Source: Beta vulgaris subsp. vulgaris | Taxonomy: Eukaryota; Streptophyta; Magnoliopsida; Caryophyllales; Amaranthaceae | Direction of reading: 5' to 3' | NCBI RefSeq assembly: GCF_026745355.1 | Contig: NC_079202.1 | Coordinates: forward strand, 28,325,748-28,389,747 | DNA: 64,000 bases | Shown here: one piece after another, positions 9,360 to 20,654 of the stretch | Numbering within the stretch: the stretch's first letter is position 1 | Layout: every line of letters begins with the position of its first letter | The notes under the pieces: generated by a model | Told to the model about the DNA's origin: nothing | Databases searched by the model: none | The model's input: only the letters and a program-made list of their open reading frames with translations | Made by a program: the position numbers and the translations under genes

Positions 9360-10600
9360 TTAACATACTTTAGGGTGAAAGCGCGAAATTCTATCGCATT
9401 CTTCCCCCCTTAAAAGAAAAGTTATCGCCCGTAACTCACGTACCTCTTGGAAAAGCTCAGGGTACTTCAGACGCATTGCATCTTCGGCTTCCCATGTGGC
9501 TTCCTCGGTAGTTTGATTTCTCCACAACACTTTGACAATTCTGACGTCCTTATTCCTCGTACTCCGCACTTTGCGGTCTAGGATCTGGACAGGTTTCTCC
9601 TCATAGGACAAAGTTTCGTCTATCTCGCGTTTTCAGGTTCAAGGACATGTGACGCATCAGGTACGTATCTCCGGAGTTGGGACACGTGAAACACGTTATG
9701 GACCCTTTCTAAGTCGTTGGGTAAATCCAGGCGATAAGCAACTTTCCTACCCTCGCCAGTATCTCATAGGGTCCTATGAACTTGGGCTTAGCTTCCCCTT
9801 TTTCCCGAATCGCATCACTCCTTTCATTGGGGACACCTTAAGCAAACTTTTTCCCCAACTTCGAAATTTTCATCCCTTCGCTTCTGGTCCGCATAGGATT
9901 TTTGCCTGTCCTGTGCAGCCTTAATCTTTTCTTGAATGACTCGCACTTGATCCACTGTCTCTGAATCATTCAGGTCCTAACACTACAGTCTCACTGATGT
10001 CGTTCCAACACAAAGGGCTACGACACTTTCTCCCGTACAATGCTTCAAATGGTGCCATCTTAATACTAGCATGGTAGCTGTTGTTGTATGAGAATTCTAT
10101 GAGGTCCAAATGGTCTTCCCATGACCTTGGTATTCTAAAGCACATGCTCGCAACATGTCCTCTAAGGTCTGAATAGTTCGTTCGGTTTGACCATCGGTAG
10201 CTGGGTGAAAGGTGTACTCATTAATAGCTCACTACCAAATGCTTCCTGGACCTTTTTCCAGAAATTCGACAGGAATCGAGAGTTCGATCTGATACTATAC
10301 TTGTGGGTACTCCATGCAATCGAATGACATTTTTCACATAAGCCTTGGCTAAGGCTTCCATACTCCACGTATCTTTCATAGGTATGAACCTTGCTGTCTT
10401 GGTTAGTCTATCCACTATCACCCAAATGGTATTATTGCCTCCCCGACTCCTAGGTAAGGCGACAACGAAGTCCATGGATATCGAGTCCCATTTCCATGTC
10501 GGAATGTCTAAGGGTTGAATCTTTCCCTGAGGTCTCTTGTGTTCACTTTTGACTTTCTGGCAGTTAAGCATTTGGAAACAAACTCAGCTACTGCTCTCTT
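9360..10600 (-). pseudogene. Ty3 integrase core, C-terminus and chromodomain, copy B (frameshifted)
   Basis: Integrase inserts the element DNA. Reading leftwards: the core with [18 protein letters not shown] (first catalytic Asp) and [15 protein letters not shown] (second Asp), interrupted near 10290. Then come the C-terminal GKGKL-type block (GVMRFGKKGKLSPKFIGPYEI in another frame around 9750-9840) and the domain VLWRNQTTEEATWEAED at about 9440-9560. The last is the plant chromodomain that marks the Tekay/Del chromoviruses and is thought to steer insertion to heterochromatin. At least four indels break the frame. The next features leftwards are the polypurine tract and the LTR. Confidence 0.82.
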
Positions 10601-11567
10601 CATACCAGGCCACCAAAACATCTTCTTGAGGTCCTTATACAACTTATCTCCCCCTGGGTGGACGAATACGTCGTGTTATGACCCTCGCTCATTATCTTTT
10701 GTTTCAGCTCTTCACACTTTTGTGGCACGCACCACCTACCCTTATATCGTATGCTTCCATCCTCATGGATCGCAAACCCCTCTGCTTTGCCCTCCTTAAG
10801 CTTTGCCTTGACTCGCTCAAGTTTCACATCCCCAGGTTGACTCGCTCTTATTCTCTAGGAAGTTGGTTCGATGGTTAGGGCACTCAGCAATCTTTCTACC
10901 TCCCCTTCATGAACAACTTCTATCTGAAGTCTAGAGAATTCCTCACAAAGTTTGTCGGCAACGACTAATGTATTCAGGCTATGGCTAGACTTGCGACTTA
11001 ACGCATCAGCAACAACGTTGGCTTTACCCTCATGGTATTGGATGTCTAAGTCATAGTCCTTGATGAGCTCTAACCATCTGCGCTGTCTCATGTTGAGGTC
11101 TTTCTGGGTGAAGATGTATTTAAGGCTTTTGTGATCGTGAAGATACGGCAGGTTACCCCTAGAGGTAGTGTCTCCAGATTTTGAGTGCAAAACTATGGCG
11201 GCCAATTCTAGGTCATGTGTTGGGTAATTGACTTCATATGGCTTCAACTGTCGGGACGCATAAGCTATAACTTCCCGTTTTGCATCAGAACACAACCCAA
11301 CCCATTTTTGGATGCATCACTATACACATCATATCCTTCGTTCCCGTTAGGCAAGGTTAGGACAGGGGCTGAGGTTAACCTGTCTTTGAGCGTTTGGAAG
11401 GCCTTCTCACTGTCCTCATTCCAGGTAAACCTACAATCCTTCTTCATCAGGTTTGTCATAGGTTTTGCTATTTTGGAGAAGTCTTTCACAAATCTCCTAT
11501 AGTAACCGGCTAAACCCAAGAAACTTCTTATATCCGTGACATTCTTTGGGGTAGGCCATTCACTCAC
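10600..11567 (-). pseudogene. Ty3 RNase H and integrase zinc domain, copy B
   Basis: From 11567: the RT connection ([20 protein letters not shown]), the RNase H start with [16 protein letters not shown], then in the next frame [37 protein letters not shown] and [11 protein letters not shown]. These are classic Ty3 RNase H blocks. At 10600-10827 the integrase N-terminal region is recognisable (GRWCVPQKCEELKQKIMSEG), but the zinc-binding end is lost to a frameshift. Together with 9360-10600 this is the 3' half of pol that copy A lacks. Confidence 0.85.
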
Positions 11568-12627
11568 GGCTTTGATCTTTCGCAGGATCTACTGATACAC
11601 CCTCCTTAGAGATAAAATGACCCAAAAATGACACCTTTCCAACCAAAATTCACATTTCGAAAACTTTGCATATAGTTGGTTGTCCCTAAGTGCTGAAAAT
11701 GACTCTAAATGATCCTCATGTTCCTCCTTGTTCTTAGAATAGATCAGGATATCGTCTATGAATACACGACGAATTTGTCGAGGTAGGGTCGGAAAATTCT
11801 ATTCATAAGGTCCATGAAAACTGCAGGTGCATTGGTTAACCCAAAAGGCATAACCGTAAACTCATAGTGGCCATATCTGGTTCGAAAGGCAGTCTTAGGT
11901 ATATCATGATCAACAATCCTCAACTGATGGTAACCAGACCTTAAGTCATTTTGGAGAACATCCCCGCACCTTGAAGTTGGTCGAACAAATCATCAATCCT
12001 AGGTAATGGGTACTTGTTTTTCACAGTGACATTGTTCAACTCCCGGTAGTCTATACATAACCTCAAGCTACCATCCTTCTTTTTCACAAAAAGACGGGTG
12101 CTCCCCATGGCGACATGCTAGGTCTAATATACCCTTTGTCTAGTAGTTCCTCTAACTGGTTCTTTAACTCATTCATTTCTGCCGGAGCCATCGATATGGG
12201 GCTTTCGAAATGGGTCCAGTCCCAGGTACTAGGTCAACGGTGAACTCTACATCTCTCCTTGGAGGCATACCAGGTATTTCCTCAGGAAAGACATCCTGGA
12301 ATCTCGGACTATGGGCACATCTTCAGGCCTTAACGGATCATCCTCAACTCTTCTCACTGAACACATAAATAGGGGCCAACCCTTGTCTACGTAGTTCTTA
12401 AGTTGTAACGCATTGATACTTTAATTCCGGTTCTCGAGGTATTCTCCTATATGACACTCTTTTCCCGAAGGGTCCTTAGTTCCACTTTTGCGCATCGCAA
12501 TCTATCTTAGCCATGTACTTCCCAAGCCAATCCATCCCCAGAATGATTCTAGGTTCGATAAGTTAAACTCTATCAGATCAGAGGGAAAGTATCCCTCACC
12601 TATCTTTAATGGCACTTTTAGAATCTT
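11568..12627 (-). pseudogene. Ty3 protease end and reverse transcriptase, copy B (many one-base deletions)
   Basis: Close copy of 2606-3571, complete at its 3' side, where it runs on into RNase H. The protein is shredded by single-base deletions, many in short homopolymers (for example near 11767, 11947, 12190, 12300 and 12417). No frame longer than a few dozen residues survives, although the nucleotide match to copy A is high throughout. The pattern suggests either rapid decay or uncorrected sequencing indels. Confidence 0.85.
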
Positions 12628-12629
12628 TT

Positions 12630-13963
12630 AGAACAGTTAACAGTCTCCCCGATGGAATGACTATAGGCATAGAAATCGACTCAGACTCGACCAATGCTAA
12701 ATTTTAACAGTTGCATGGGCAATAAATGACAAGGATGCTCCAGAATCAAATAATACTTTAACAGGAGTGGAGTTGATAGAAAATGTACCCGTGACAACAT
12801 CTCTACGAGCCTCTTCTTCTCTAGCCGTCATCATGTACAGCTTCCCTTTGCCCTTATCTTGGGAACTAGTTGCATTGTTCCCTTAGAGACTTGGTTGCTG
12901 GTTTGGTCGCGGGCTTGGAATAGTTAGAATTCCCATTGTAATTACTTCCCCCTTCCATTCCCGTTTCCATTCCTTTCGGGGCTTGTCCCCATAATTCCCT
13001 TCTTTGGCCATTGGGGTTTAGCTTGTTTTCGAATAGCATTCATAGGCTCTATGTCCCATATTCCCACATTCTCGGCATTCAACCTTGTTACCCTCACAGT
13101 CCTTACCAGGATGGTTGTTAGGGCACTTTCTACACCTATATACACGCTCAGGTCTGCGGTTATTGGTGTTGTTATTGCGGTTGTTGTTGGGATTAGGGTT
13201 ATTATTGGGTCCCTTACCAAAATTCCTTGAGGGTTTTGATTTGTTCTGGTTCCCTTGTGCTTTTTCTCAAACTTCTGGCCCTCAGGGTTTGGGTTATCCT
13301 TACGTTTCTCGCCAAGCTTACCCCCTTCCTCCTCTTCCTGATAGCATAAAGGTGGGCAGCTTTGCCAAACACATGGTCCAGAGAGGTGAATGTATCTCCC
13401 CCAGTCTACCCTGCAGGTCAAGGGTAAGTCCCAATTCAAAAGTGAGGCTTTAGCCTCCTCAGTAGGGGCAATCTCCGGGGAAACCTCATTAGTTCAATGA
13501 ATTTTCGTAATACTCCTCCAAGACATGGTCCCTTGCTCCAGCATCATAAACTCTGGGCTTTTTGTTTCTTAAGATATGGAGGGTAGTACTTGTCTCTTAG
13601 GGCCTTTTTGAAAGTCTCCCACCCGAAACCCGGTTGACCTAGAAGGTTGTCCTTAGCCTGGGTCCACCAGAAATGGGCATCCCCCTGCAGATAGTAGCTA
13701 GCTAAGGGCACGGTTTTCTCTCAGGCAGGATAGGGTGAAGAAAAGTTTATCAAATTCCCCAACCCAGTTCTCCAACTCTTCAGGTCCCCCTTTTCCATTT
13801 AGTATGGTGGGTTCCTACGGCCACTTTTTCAGATAGGTCCCTATCCCGGTTGTGACCTTGGGCTAAGTTGGCAGTAATTTGTACTAGGTCACGTATCGAT
13901 TGCTCGATATTGAGAGGTTTCAGGGGGCCTCCCGATCGAACCATTCTGCGCTGAAATTAACAT
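12630..13963 (-). pseudogene. Ty3 gag-protease, copy B
   Basis: Near twin of 3574-4943. The ATG equivalent is at 13963. Gln is retained (CAA) where copy A has a stop, but many single-base deletions break it. The zinc-knuckle region is readable around 13040-13160, with the second knuckle changed to CGRE/CENVG-type variants depending on frame. Protease sequence follows at about 12630-12830. Confidence 0.83.
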
Positions 13964-14295
13964 AGTAGCTATTTCAGTGACTTACACATAATTTTTTAAC
14001 TTATTCAACGAATACACATTTCATATATAACATATATTGCGAACACTTTAAGTCTGTACTGACTTGCATTACAATCATCCAAAATAAGATGCCACAATTA
14101 ACAATAAAAGATAACACTATGTACTATTATTGAAAATGGGAATGTAATTTTTGTAAATAAATACCATATATATATATATAAATTAAGTAATGCTACTCCC
14201 TAATCGGCATGCAAGCCTTATTATCACTAACATAACAAATGAATAAAACGACAAAATAAAACAAAATCCTAATCCTACATATATGATCAAAAGAA
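13964..14295 (-). other. Spacer between ORF1 and gag, copy B
   Basis: AT-rich counterpart of 4944-5281, with the same (AT)n run at about 14167-14180. No coding sequence seen. Confidence 0.4.
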
Positions 14296-15202
14296 CTATG
14301 GGCTAAGGCGGCGAGCTTCATCCTCTGATCCAGAATCCTCTTCCCCTATCAAGGTCAATCTCTTCTGCATCAGGCTCGTCGTCCTCAAAGATATATCCTC
14401 TAGTATGGGTCCTTGGTCTTCCTCGGGTCTTCTTCCTCGATGGGATCCTCCTCCTCAATGGGATCCTCCTCCTCAATGGGATCCTCCTCCTCAATTGGAT
14501 CTCTTCCTGAACAGGGATTCTCTTCCTCAACAGGTGTTCATTCTCAGCGGGTCTTCTTCCTCAAATGGTATATCTCTAGTGGGGGTGGCTCGTCATCATC
14601 ATTTCCCCATCTAACCCTGGTGCAGGCTGAACCCCGTCCAACACTACAAATGAAGCGTTTCTCTCATCGTCCGAGACATAAGTGACTGTCCTAAGATTTT
14701 GAAAGTCATCGGCTATTAACTCATCCTCAAATGGTTGGTATCTTGGCCTCTTTGCCAAAGGTGTCGATGGTGGTTCAGGTATGACCCCTGGGTCCTCAGA
14801 ATTCCCATCTATAGTCCTATTACCCGAACTTTCCCTTTTAGATGAAGTAGAAGGGCGTTGACCTCTCGTTTCACGAACCCTCCACTCATTCTCGCAATAT
14901 TTAAGGTCAGTGAGGAAGTGTTTTTCAGAAGGAAGGTTCTGGTATCTGTAGGTATGCTTATCCCTATTGAAATACCCCTCTGTAGTCCACATATCTCCAT
15001 ACCTACGACGAACGAATCTATATGGCTCTATGTCTGGAACATAACGAAGCATGAGGTGTATCCTAGAGCCCTCAGATCGTAACCACTGCTCCCCTTGCAT
15101 AATTCTATAATCCATAGCAGACTTCATCTTAAAGAACCAAACATCCCAGTCCTCCCCTACTTGTTTCATCAAATAGTCTTTACAACCTATGTCGTGAACC
15201 AT
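14296..15202 (-). pseudogene. Upstream ORF with acidic tail, copy B (ORF1 of the minus-strand Ty3 family)
   Basis: Best-preserved copy of ORF1. The frame is open from the ATG at 15202 to about 14576 (some 200 residues) and covers the N-terminal aromatic-rich domain (EDWDVWFFKMKSAMDYRI), the middle block RRRYGDMWTTEGYFN with KHTYRYQNLPSEKHFL, the Ser-rich linker and the conserved QPFEDELIADDFQNLRTVTY. A one-base deletion near 14606 then shifts the acidic IEEEDP-repeat tail out of frame. The ATG directly follows TTTTTTTCGCAG. The frame is also open upstream of the ATG, but that part is low-complexity and unlike coding sequence, so 15202 is preferred. Function unknown; no family recognised. Confidence 0.65.
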
Positions 15203-15607
15203 CTGCGAAAAAAAAAAAACAAAATATAATAGTCTAAGTTTTTTTTGTATATAATAGGGTTCAAAACATATGTTATAGGTATACATGTTTAAGAGGTAAA
15301 AGCTCATTTTAACTTTGAAATCCACAAGTGAGATCAAACATTTCGATCAATAAAATAGTTTTATACTAAAATAAGTTTTGAGTCTAACATCAATTTAGAC
15401 CTATCCTTGTACACTTTCTTAATCTAGTCACATTTGAAGATTTCGAGAATCTTTCACAAATTCAATTACACAAAGAGCACATACAAGTTCAAGATACGAA
15501 CAGAATTGCAATGAATCATTCCTATGACTTAATGCACATGACATGATCTATATGCTTCTATCCGATACTACCCGTTTTGAAAACGTCTTTGAAAATAGGA
15601 GCTTCTG
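15203..15607 (-). other. Element leader, copy B
   Basis: Counterpart of 6180-6605, nearly identical. It is AT-rich, with a T-rich tract and CGCAG at the ORF1 start. No gene seen. Confidence 0.4.
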
Positions 15608-15619
15608 GCTCTGATACCA
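15608..15619 (-). promoter_or_regulatory. Primer-binding site, initiator tRNA-Met (copy B)
   Basis: TGGTATCAGAGC on the minus strand, four bases from the LTR edge at 15624, exactly as in copy A. Confidence 0.93.
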
Positions 15620-15623
15620 GTTT

Positions 15624-18077
15624 TGTAACACCCCCAAAATCCATACACGTCTAATGCTACGTCGCATCGACTTTGGGAGTGTTACCGCCGCGATGGAACG
15701 CAAGGCATAATTAGAAATACGGTAACTCAAATTCATTGTCTCAAAACCAAATTGCAGCGGAATAGAAAATGTAAATACAACTCGGGAATCATAGATGACC
15801 CCTCTTTATTCAAACTCAAACCATTTAACAATGTTCTATAAAATTCAGTAATACTTAAACCAAAAGTTTAACTTCAAACTACAGACTAGCCCCCTTCTGC
15901 TTGATATCATGCAGCAGCACCAGCTCACCTAGTCTGCTCCCCATTGAAGTGTCAATGGTTCATCACAGGTCAACAAACACATAATAACACACAGAGTCAG
16001 CTATGCTGAGTACGTAATGAACCATTGAAACTATATGAACATAAATGATGCACACCTTACAAACTGCTATATGAAACTACATTATCTCACATTCTTTAAT
16101 CTTTCATTATTTGGCATCGAACGGGCACGTCATATTACTAGAATCATACGGGCTACTGAATCCTTAATAGACAACTTGGTCTATTAGATGAAATGCAAAT
16201 ACGATTTTGTTCCGTCTCACACCCATCACCTTAGTATGCATACCCCCAAGATCGAACGAACCTTCCGCCTACTTGAGTTATCAAAATATAAGGACACTAC
16301 TGTCGTCACAGTAGGCCTGCGTAGGAGTGTAGAACAAGTCCCACACTCCCCCATTGTTCTATACTTGTAGGGAATCCAACTACAAGCTATTGCCATAATC
16401 TTCTTTTACTACTAACTATTCTTTTTATAACTTTAAGGAGTCATTTACATGCTCTCTTAATTACCAAACTCAATCTTATCTCTGGTAACACTCTCGTTAC
16501 TCTATAGATCAGATTAATAATGCTGATGTTACACTACGATAGAACTTCGCATTTCAATGCAACATATTTCAATGCATCATATTGATTTCACGTTATAAAC
16601 GTCTAACCAAACAATCACAATCAAATGTTCCCTATCATGGTACTAGGTTCCAATAAAATGAACTGCAACCTAATCATGATACTAAACTTGAAAGTAAACT
16701 GGTACGCGTACGTACCTTGTAGCGGAGAATTTTCGAGACTTAATTGAACGAGCCGCTTATGAAATTGGGACCTAAACCGTTAAAACAAAGCTTTAGTGTT
16801 ACGTCCTTGATAACACTAACAACTACTACGTACTAAGACCATAACGATCTAACGATTCGAATTAAACGATAGTTAAAACCTTATTCCAGAACTTTCGTTA
16901 TAATTCTAATCTAGTGGATTTAACGTCTTTTAGAAGTCAGAGTTAGTGAGTAACTAAGTTAGTTAGTAACATTAGTCCACTATTTTACCAATCCAAAAGG
17001 GTCATAAGTCCACCTGTCTTATGTCCGGAAGTTAAGTCATATGTCCAAAGTAAGTCATATGTCCAAAAGTAAGTCATATGTCCAAAAAGATAGGTTCCAT
17101 GTCCAAAAGGTAAGTTCCATGTCCAAAAATGTAAGTCATATGTCCCAAAGTCAGGTTCCATGAAACAGGTCACTCATGAAACGATAATAACTTTAACTAA
17201 TAATAGAACACACTTTTCCTACTTTCAACTTAATCCAATTACAAACCTAACCAGAGTTTTAACTTAAAAACAGAATAATAACTTAACTAGTTAAACAATC
17301 TAATAATTTACTAAACACTCTAATTACTAATTATTAATTACAAACCTTACGTAATTATCAAAACTGTAAATATAACTAATAAACTTTCATACTAAGTTAA
17401 GTACATGAATTGTACCACTGACTTTCGCCGGCACAAGAATTCCGGCGACCAACTCCCGGCGACGACGCACACTTTCCGTCTCCTACGCGCGGCCACGACA
17501 CTTAACCGGCACTCGTACCGCCTTCGCACCCCTCTTCGTTTCGTCGCCCAAACACCCTTACGCGACCAGATCTGTCGCGCCACCACACGGTGTCCGTTCG
17601 CCCAACTTCGCACAACACTCGCACAACCCACGAATACACCTTCGAACCCCTTCGCGCAACACTCGCACAAACCACGACACTCTTCTCTCGAACCACTCGA
17701 GAACTCGCACACACGGCTACGCACACAGCCCTCGAACCACTCGCCCAAGACCTCTCCGGAACTCCGTCTCGCACCACTACCACTCACGCACAAAACGCGA
17801 CGGGAGGGAGAAGGCGAGAAGAATAGCAGCGAGAGATTGAGAGAGAATTCGAGAGAGAATTCTATCTCCTTTTCTTTTTATACTCCGTTCAAAAGGTAGT
17901 ACCCCTAGGTCAAGTAAAGATCAGTTTAATCTTAACAAAACTCCGAAAATTCCTAAGCCTATTCTTATTATTAATAACTTACTCCTATTATTGTAAATAA
18001 CCTAAAATACCTTTTTATTAGTTCTTTATATTTTCTTAATTAATACGAAATTACTACTGAAAATACGGAGTATTACA
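15624..18077 (-). repeat. 5' LTR of the Ty3 array (copy B)
   Basis: 2454 bp, TG...CA, nearly identical to 6622-9200 apart from loss of about 130 bp of GA repeat near 17855 and scattered small differences. It abuts host reverse-transcriptase sequence at 18078. The 5 bp next to it (GAGCC) would be one target duplication; the partner is lost because the far end of the array is truncated. TATA box at 17874-17883. Confidence 0.93.
17874..17883 (-). promoter_or_regulatory. LTR TATA box (copy B 5' LTR)
   Basis: GTATAAAAAG on the minus strand, equivalent to 9003-9012. Transcription would run leftwards into copy B. Confidence 0.55.
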
Positions 18078-19403
18078 GAGCCCCAGTATTGTTTGTCCGA
18101 AAGAAAGATGGATCTTTGAGGTTGTGTATTGATTATAGGGAGTTGAATAACGCCACGGTGAAGAATAAATATCCACTCCCGAGAATCGAGGATTTATTCG
18201 ACCAACTTCAAGGTGCAGCAGTATTTTTGAGGATCGATTTGAGATCCGGTTATCACCAGTTACAAATTGCTAAAGAGGACATCCCGAAAATAGCCTTTCG
18301 TATGAGATATGGCCATTATGAGTTCACAGTCATGCCTTTTGGACTCACTAATGCGCCAGCAGCTTTCATGGACCTCATGAATAGGATTTTCCAGCCATAC
18401 CTAGGCAACTTCGTGATAGTATTCATTGACGATATATTGGTGTACTCGAAGAATAAAGAAGATCATGAGGCTCAGTTGAGGAAAGTATTGGAGATTCTTC
18501 GAGAAAAGCAATTGTATACCAAGTTCTCAAAGTGTGAATTTTGGTTGGAAAAAGAATCTGGGTAATGTGATATCAAAAGAAGACGTTTTTGTAGATCGCT
18601 CGAAGATTCAAGCAGTGACCGATTGGCCTCAACCTAAGAACGTCACCGAAGTAAGGAGTTTCTTGGGTTTAGCTGGATATTACCGGAGATTTGTGAAAGA
18701 TTTTTCGAGAACAGCCCAACCTCTCACCAACCTGATGAAGAAAACAACAAAATTTCATTGGGATGATAAGTGTGAGGAAGCATTTCAAGAGTTGAAGAAA
18801 AGACTTACAACGGCCCCGGTATTGACATTACCCTCTGGAGTAGAAGGATTTGAAGTTTATAGTGATGCCTCGAAGAAAGGTTTTGGGTGTGTTTTGATGC
18901 AACATGGCAAGGTAGTGGCCTATGCGTCGAGACAACTCAAACCACATGAGCAAAATCACCTTACTCATGACTTGGAGTTAGGAGCGATCGTGTTTGCGCT
19001 GAAGATCTGGAGACATTACTTGTATGGAGTGCAATGTAAAGTCTATACAGATCACAAGAGTTTGAAGTACCTGTATACGCAAAAGAAGTTGAATATGAGA
19101 CAAAGATGCTGGCTAGAGCTTATAAACGAATATGACTTGAAGATAGTGTATCAAGAAGGAAAAGCGAACAAAGTAGCTGACGCGTTGAGTAGGAAGAGCG
19201 CTCATTCACTAAACGTGTTGATTTTGGCAAATGATCTGTGTGAGGAGATCAAGAGATTGAATTTGGAAATAGTAGAACCCGGTTATGTGAAAGCTCAATT
19301 GAATGCTCTTACCGTTGGACCAGACATATTTGAGGAAGTTCGGGAGAAACAAGCTGCAGACAAGTGGCTAAGCAAGTTAAAAGAGATGAAAGAAAGTGGT
19401 TAA
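18078..19403 (+). pseudogene. Ty3 reverse transcriptase and RNase H (right half of the host element)
   Basis: Starts mid-RT directly at the array's LTR edge ([16 protein letters not shown]), then [28 protein letters not shown] and the catalytic block [16 protein letters not shown] small indel near 18550 moves the frame. RNase H follows with [49 protein letters not shown] and [14 protein letters not shown]. It ends at a TAA (19401-19403) where GlnAlaPro is expected, a CAA-to-TAA change. The protein is a different family from the minus-strand array but also Tekay-like. It is probably the continuation of the gag-protease at 1050-2560. Confidence 0.88.
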
Positions 19404-19759
19404 GCACCAGAGTTTGAGATCGACGACAATGGCGTTGCAAAGTATAAACGGAGATTGTGTGTGCCACAAGATGAGGAACTCGAGACGAAAATTCTAAGGG
19501 AAGCTCATAGTTCACCGTATTCTATACATCCAGGAGGAGATAAGCTCTATAAGGATTTGAAGAAGCACTTTTGGTGGCCTAGGATGAAGCAAGAAGTAGC
19601 CGACTTTGTGGCAAAATGTTTAACCTACCAGAAGGTGAAAATACAGCATATGAGGCCTGGAGGAAAATTGCAACCGTTGGAAGTGCCAGGTTGGAAATGG
19701 GAATCTATCTCTATGGATTTCATCATGGGATTACCGAAAACGAGATCTGGAAAGAATGC
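19404..19759 (+). pseudogene. Ty3 integrase N-terminal zinc region and start of core (right half of host element)
   Basis: In frame after the stop: RRLCVPQDEELETKILRE, HSSPYSIHPGGDKLYKDL, FWWPRMKQEVADFV and KCLTYQKVK. The zinc motif HX5H...CX2C has lost its last cysteine (CLTY in place of CLTC), consistent with a G-to-A change. The core starts with WESISMDFIMGLPKTRSG (first catalytic Asp) and is cut by the hAT insertion at 19768. Confidence 0.85.
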
Positions 19760-19767
19760 AATATGGG
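19760..19767 (+). repeat. Left target-site duplication of hAT element
   Basis: AATATGGG, repeated exactly at 20647-20654. Removing the element and one copy restores an uninterrupted integrase codon run (Ile-Trp-Val-Ile-Val-Asp). Confidence 0.93.
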
Positions 19768-20646
19768 TAGGGGTGTAAGTGGATTGGACCGGATTGGACT
19801 TTGCCAAATCCAAATCCAGTCCAAAGTTTTTTGGACTCGAGAAATTGAGTCCAAGTCCGATCCAAATATTTTTTGAGTCCAGTCCAATCCAGTCCGATAA
19901 TTTTTTCTTGAGTCCGAATCCAGTCCAGTCCAGTCCGATTATTATATCTTTTTTCCCGATTTAGATTCAATGACTCACAACGTTTTTTGAGATGCTTGAG
20001 CATTTTACATCTGATTCAATTATCAATATCCAAAAATTAGATTGAAAGCTTAAATTAAAATAAAATACTATGAATAAAAAGTTGAATTAGATGCTTACCT
20101 TGATCTAAGTTGAGAGGAAGCAGAGAGACTGAGAATTAGTCTCAGGGAGAAATAGAGAATGCGAGAGTCGAGACAGCGTGGTAGAAAGAAAAATAAAGAG
20201 TAAGAGGAAGTGAGTAGTAAGGACTGATGAGTGAAGTGAGGTAGAATTAGTCGGCTACTAGCCTACTAATGCAGTACTGCTAGTATAATTTACTTATTTA
20301 ACAAATGGAGCTAAGTGCAATAGTCTGGCGCCAAGTAAAATTGTCTGGCGCCAGTTGAAATATTTAGAGAGGGAAGGTTGAAAACTCCAAAATTTTAAAA
20401 ATAGTATAAATTTTTTTAATATATACATTATATATGTATTAAATATATATTATATATAAAAATATTTTTGGACTGGACTGGACTTATTGGACTCCAAAGG
20501 GATGAGTCCAAATCCAGTCCAAAAATATTTGGACTCGAAAATTTGAGTCCGAGTCCAGTCCGAAAAATTTTGAGTCCAGTCCAGTCCGACAAGTTTGGAC
20601 TGGACTGGATTGGACTCTGGACTTTTCTAGTCCGCTTACATCCCTA
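19768..20646. mobile_element. Non-autonomous hAT element, 879 bp
   Basis: Terminal inverted repeats TAGGGGTGTAAG and CTTACATCCCTA (one mismatch) with a perfect 8-bp target duplication, both diagnostic of hAT. The ends carry dense GGACT/AGTCC arrays (GGACTGGACTGG on one side, CCAGTCC on the other) for about 180 bp each, as expected for clustered transposase-binding sites. The centre is AT-rich with a short duplicated TCTGGCGCCA block near 20322-20352. No transposase ORF was seen, so mobility would need a helper elsewhere. Confidence 0.92.
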
Positions 20647-20654
20647 AATATGGG
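20647..20654 (+). repeat. Right target-site duplication of hAT element
   Basis: AATATGGG, identical to 19760-19767. Confidence 0.93.
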
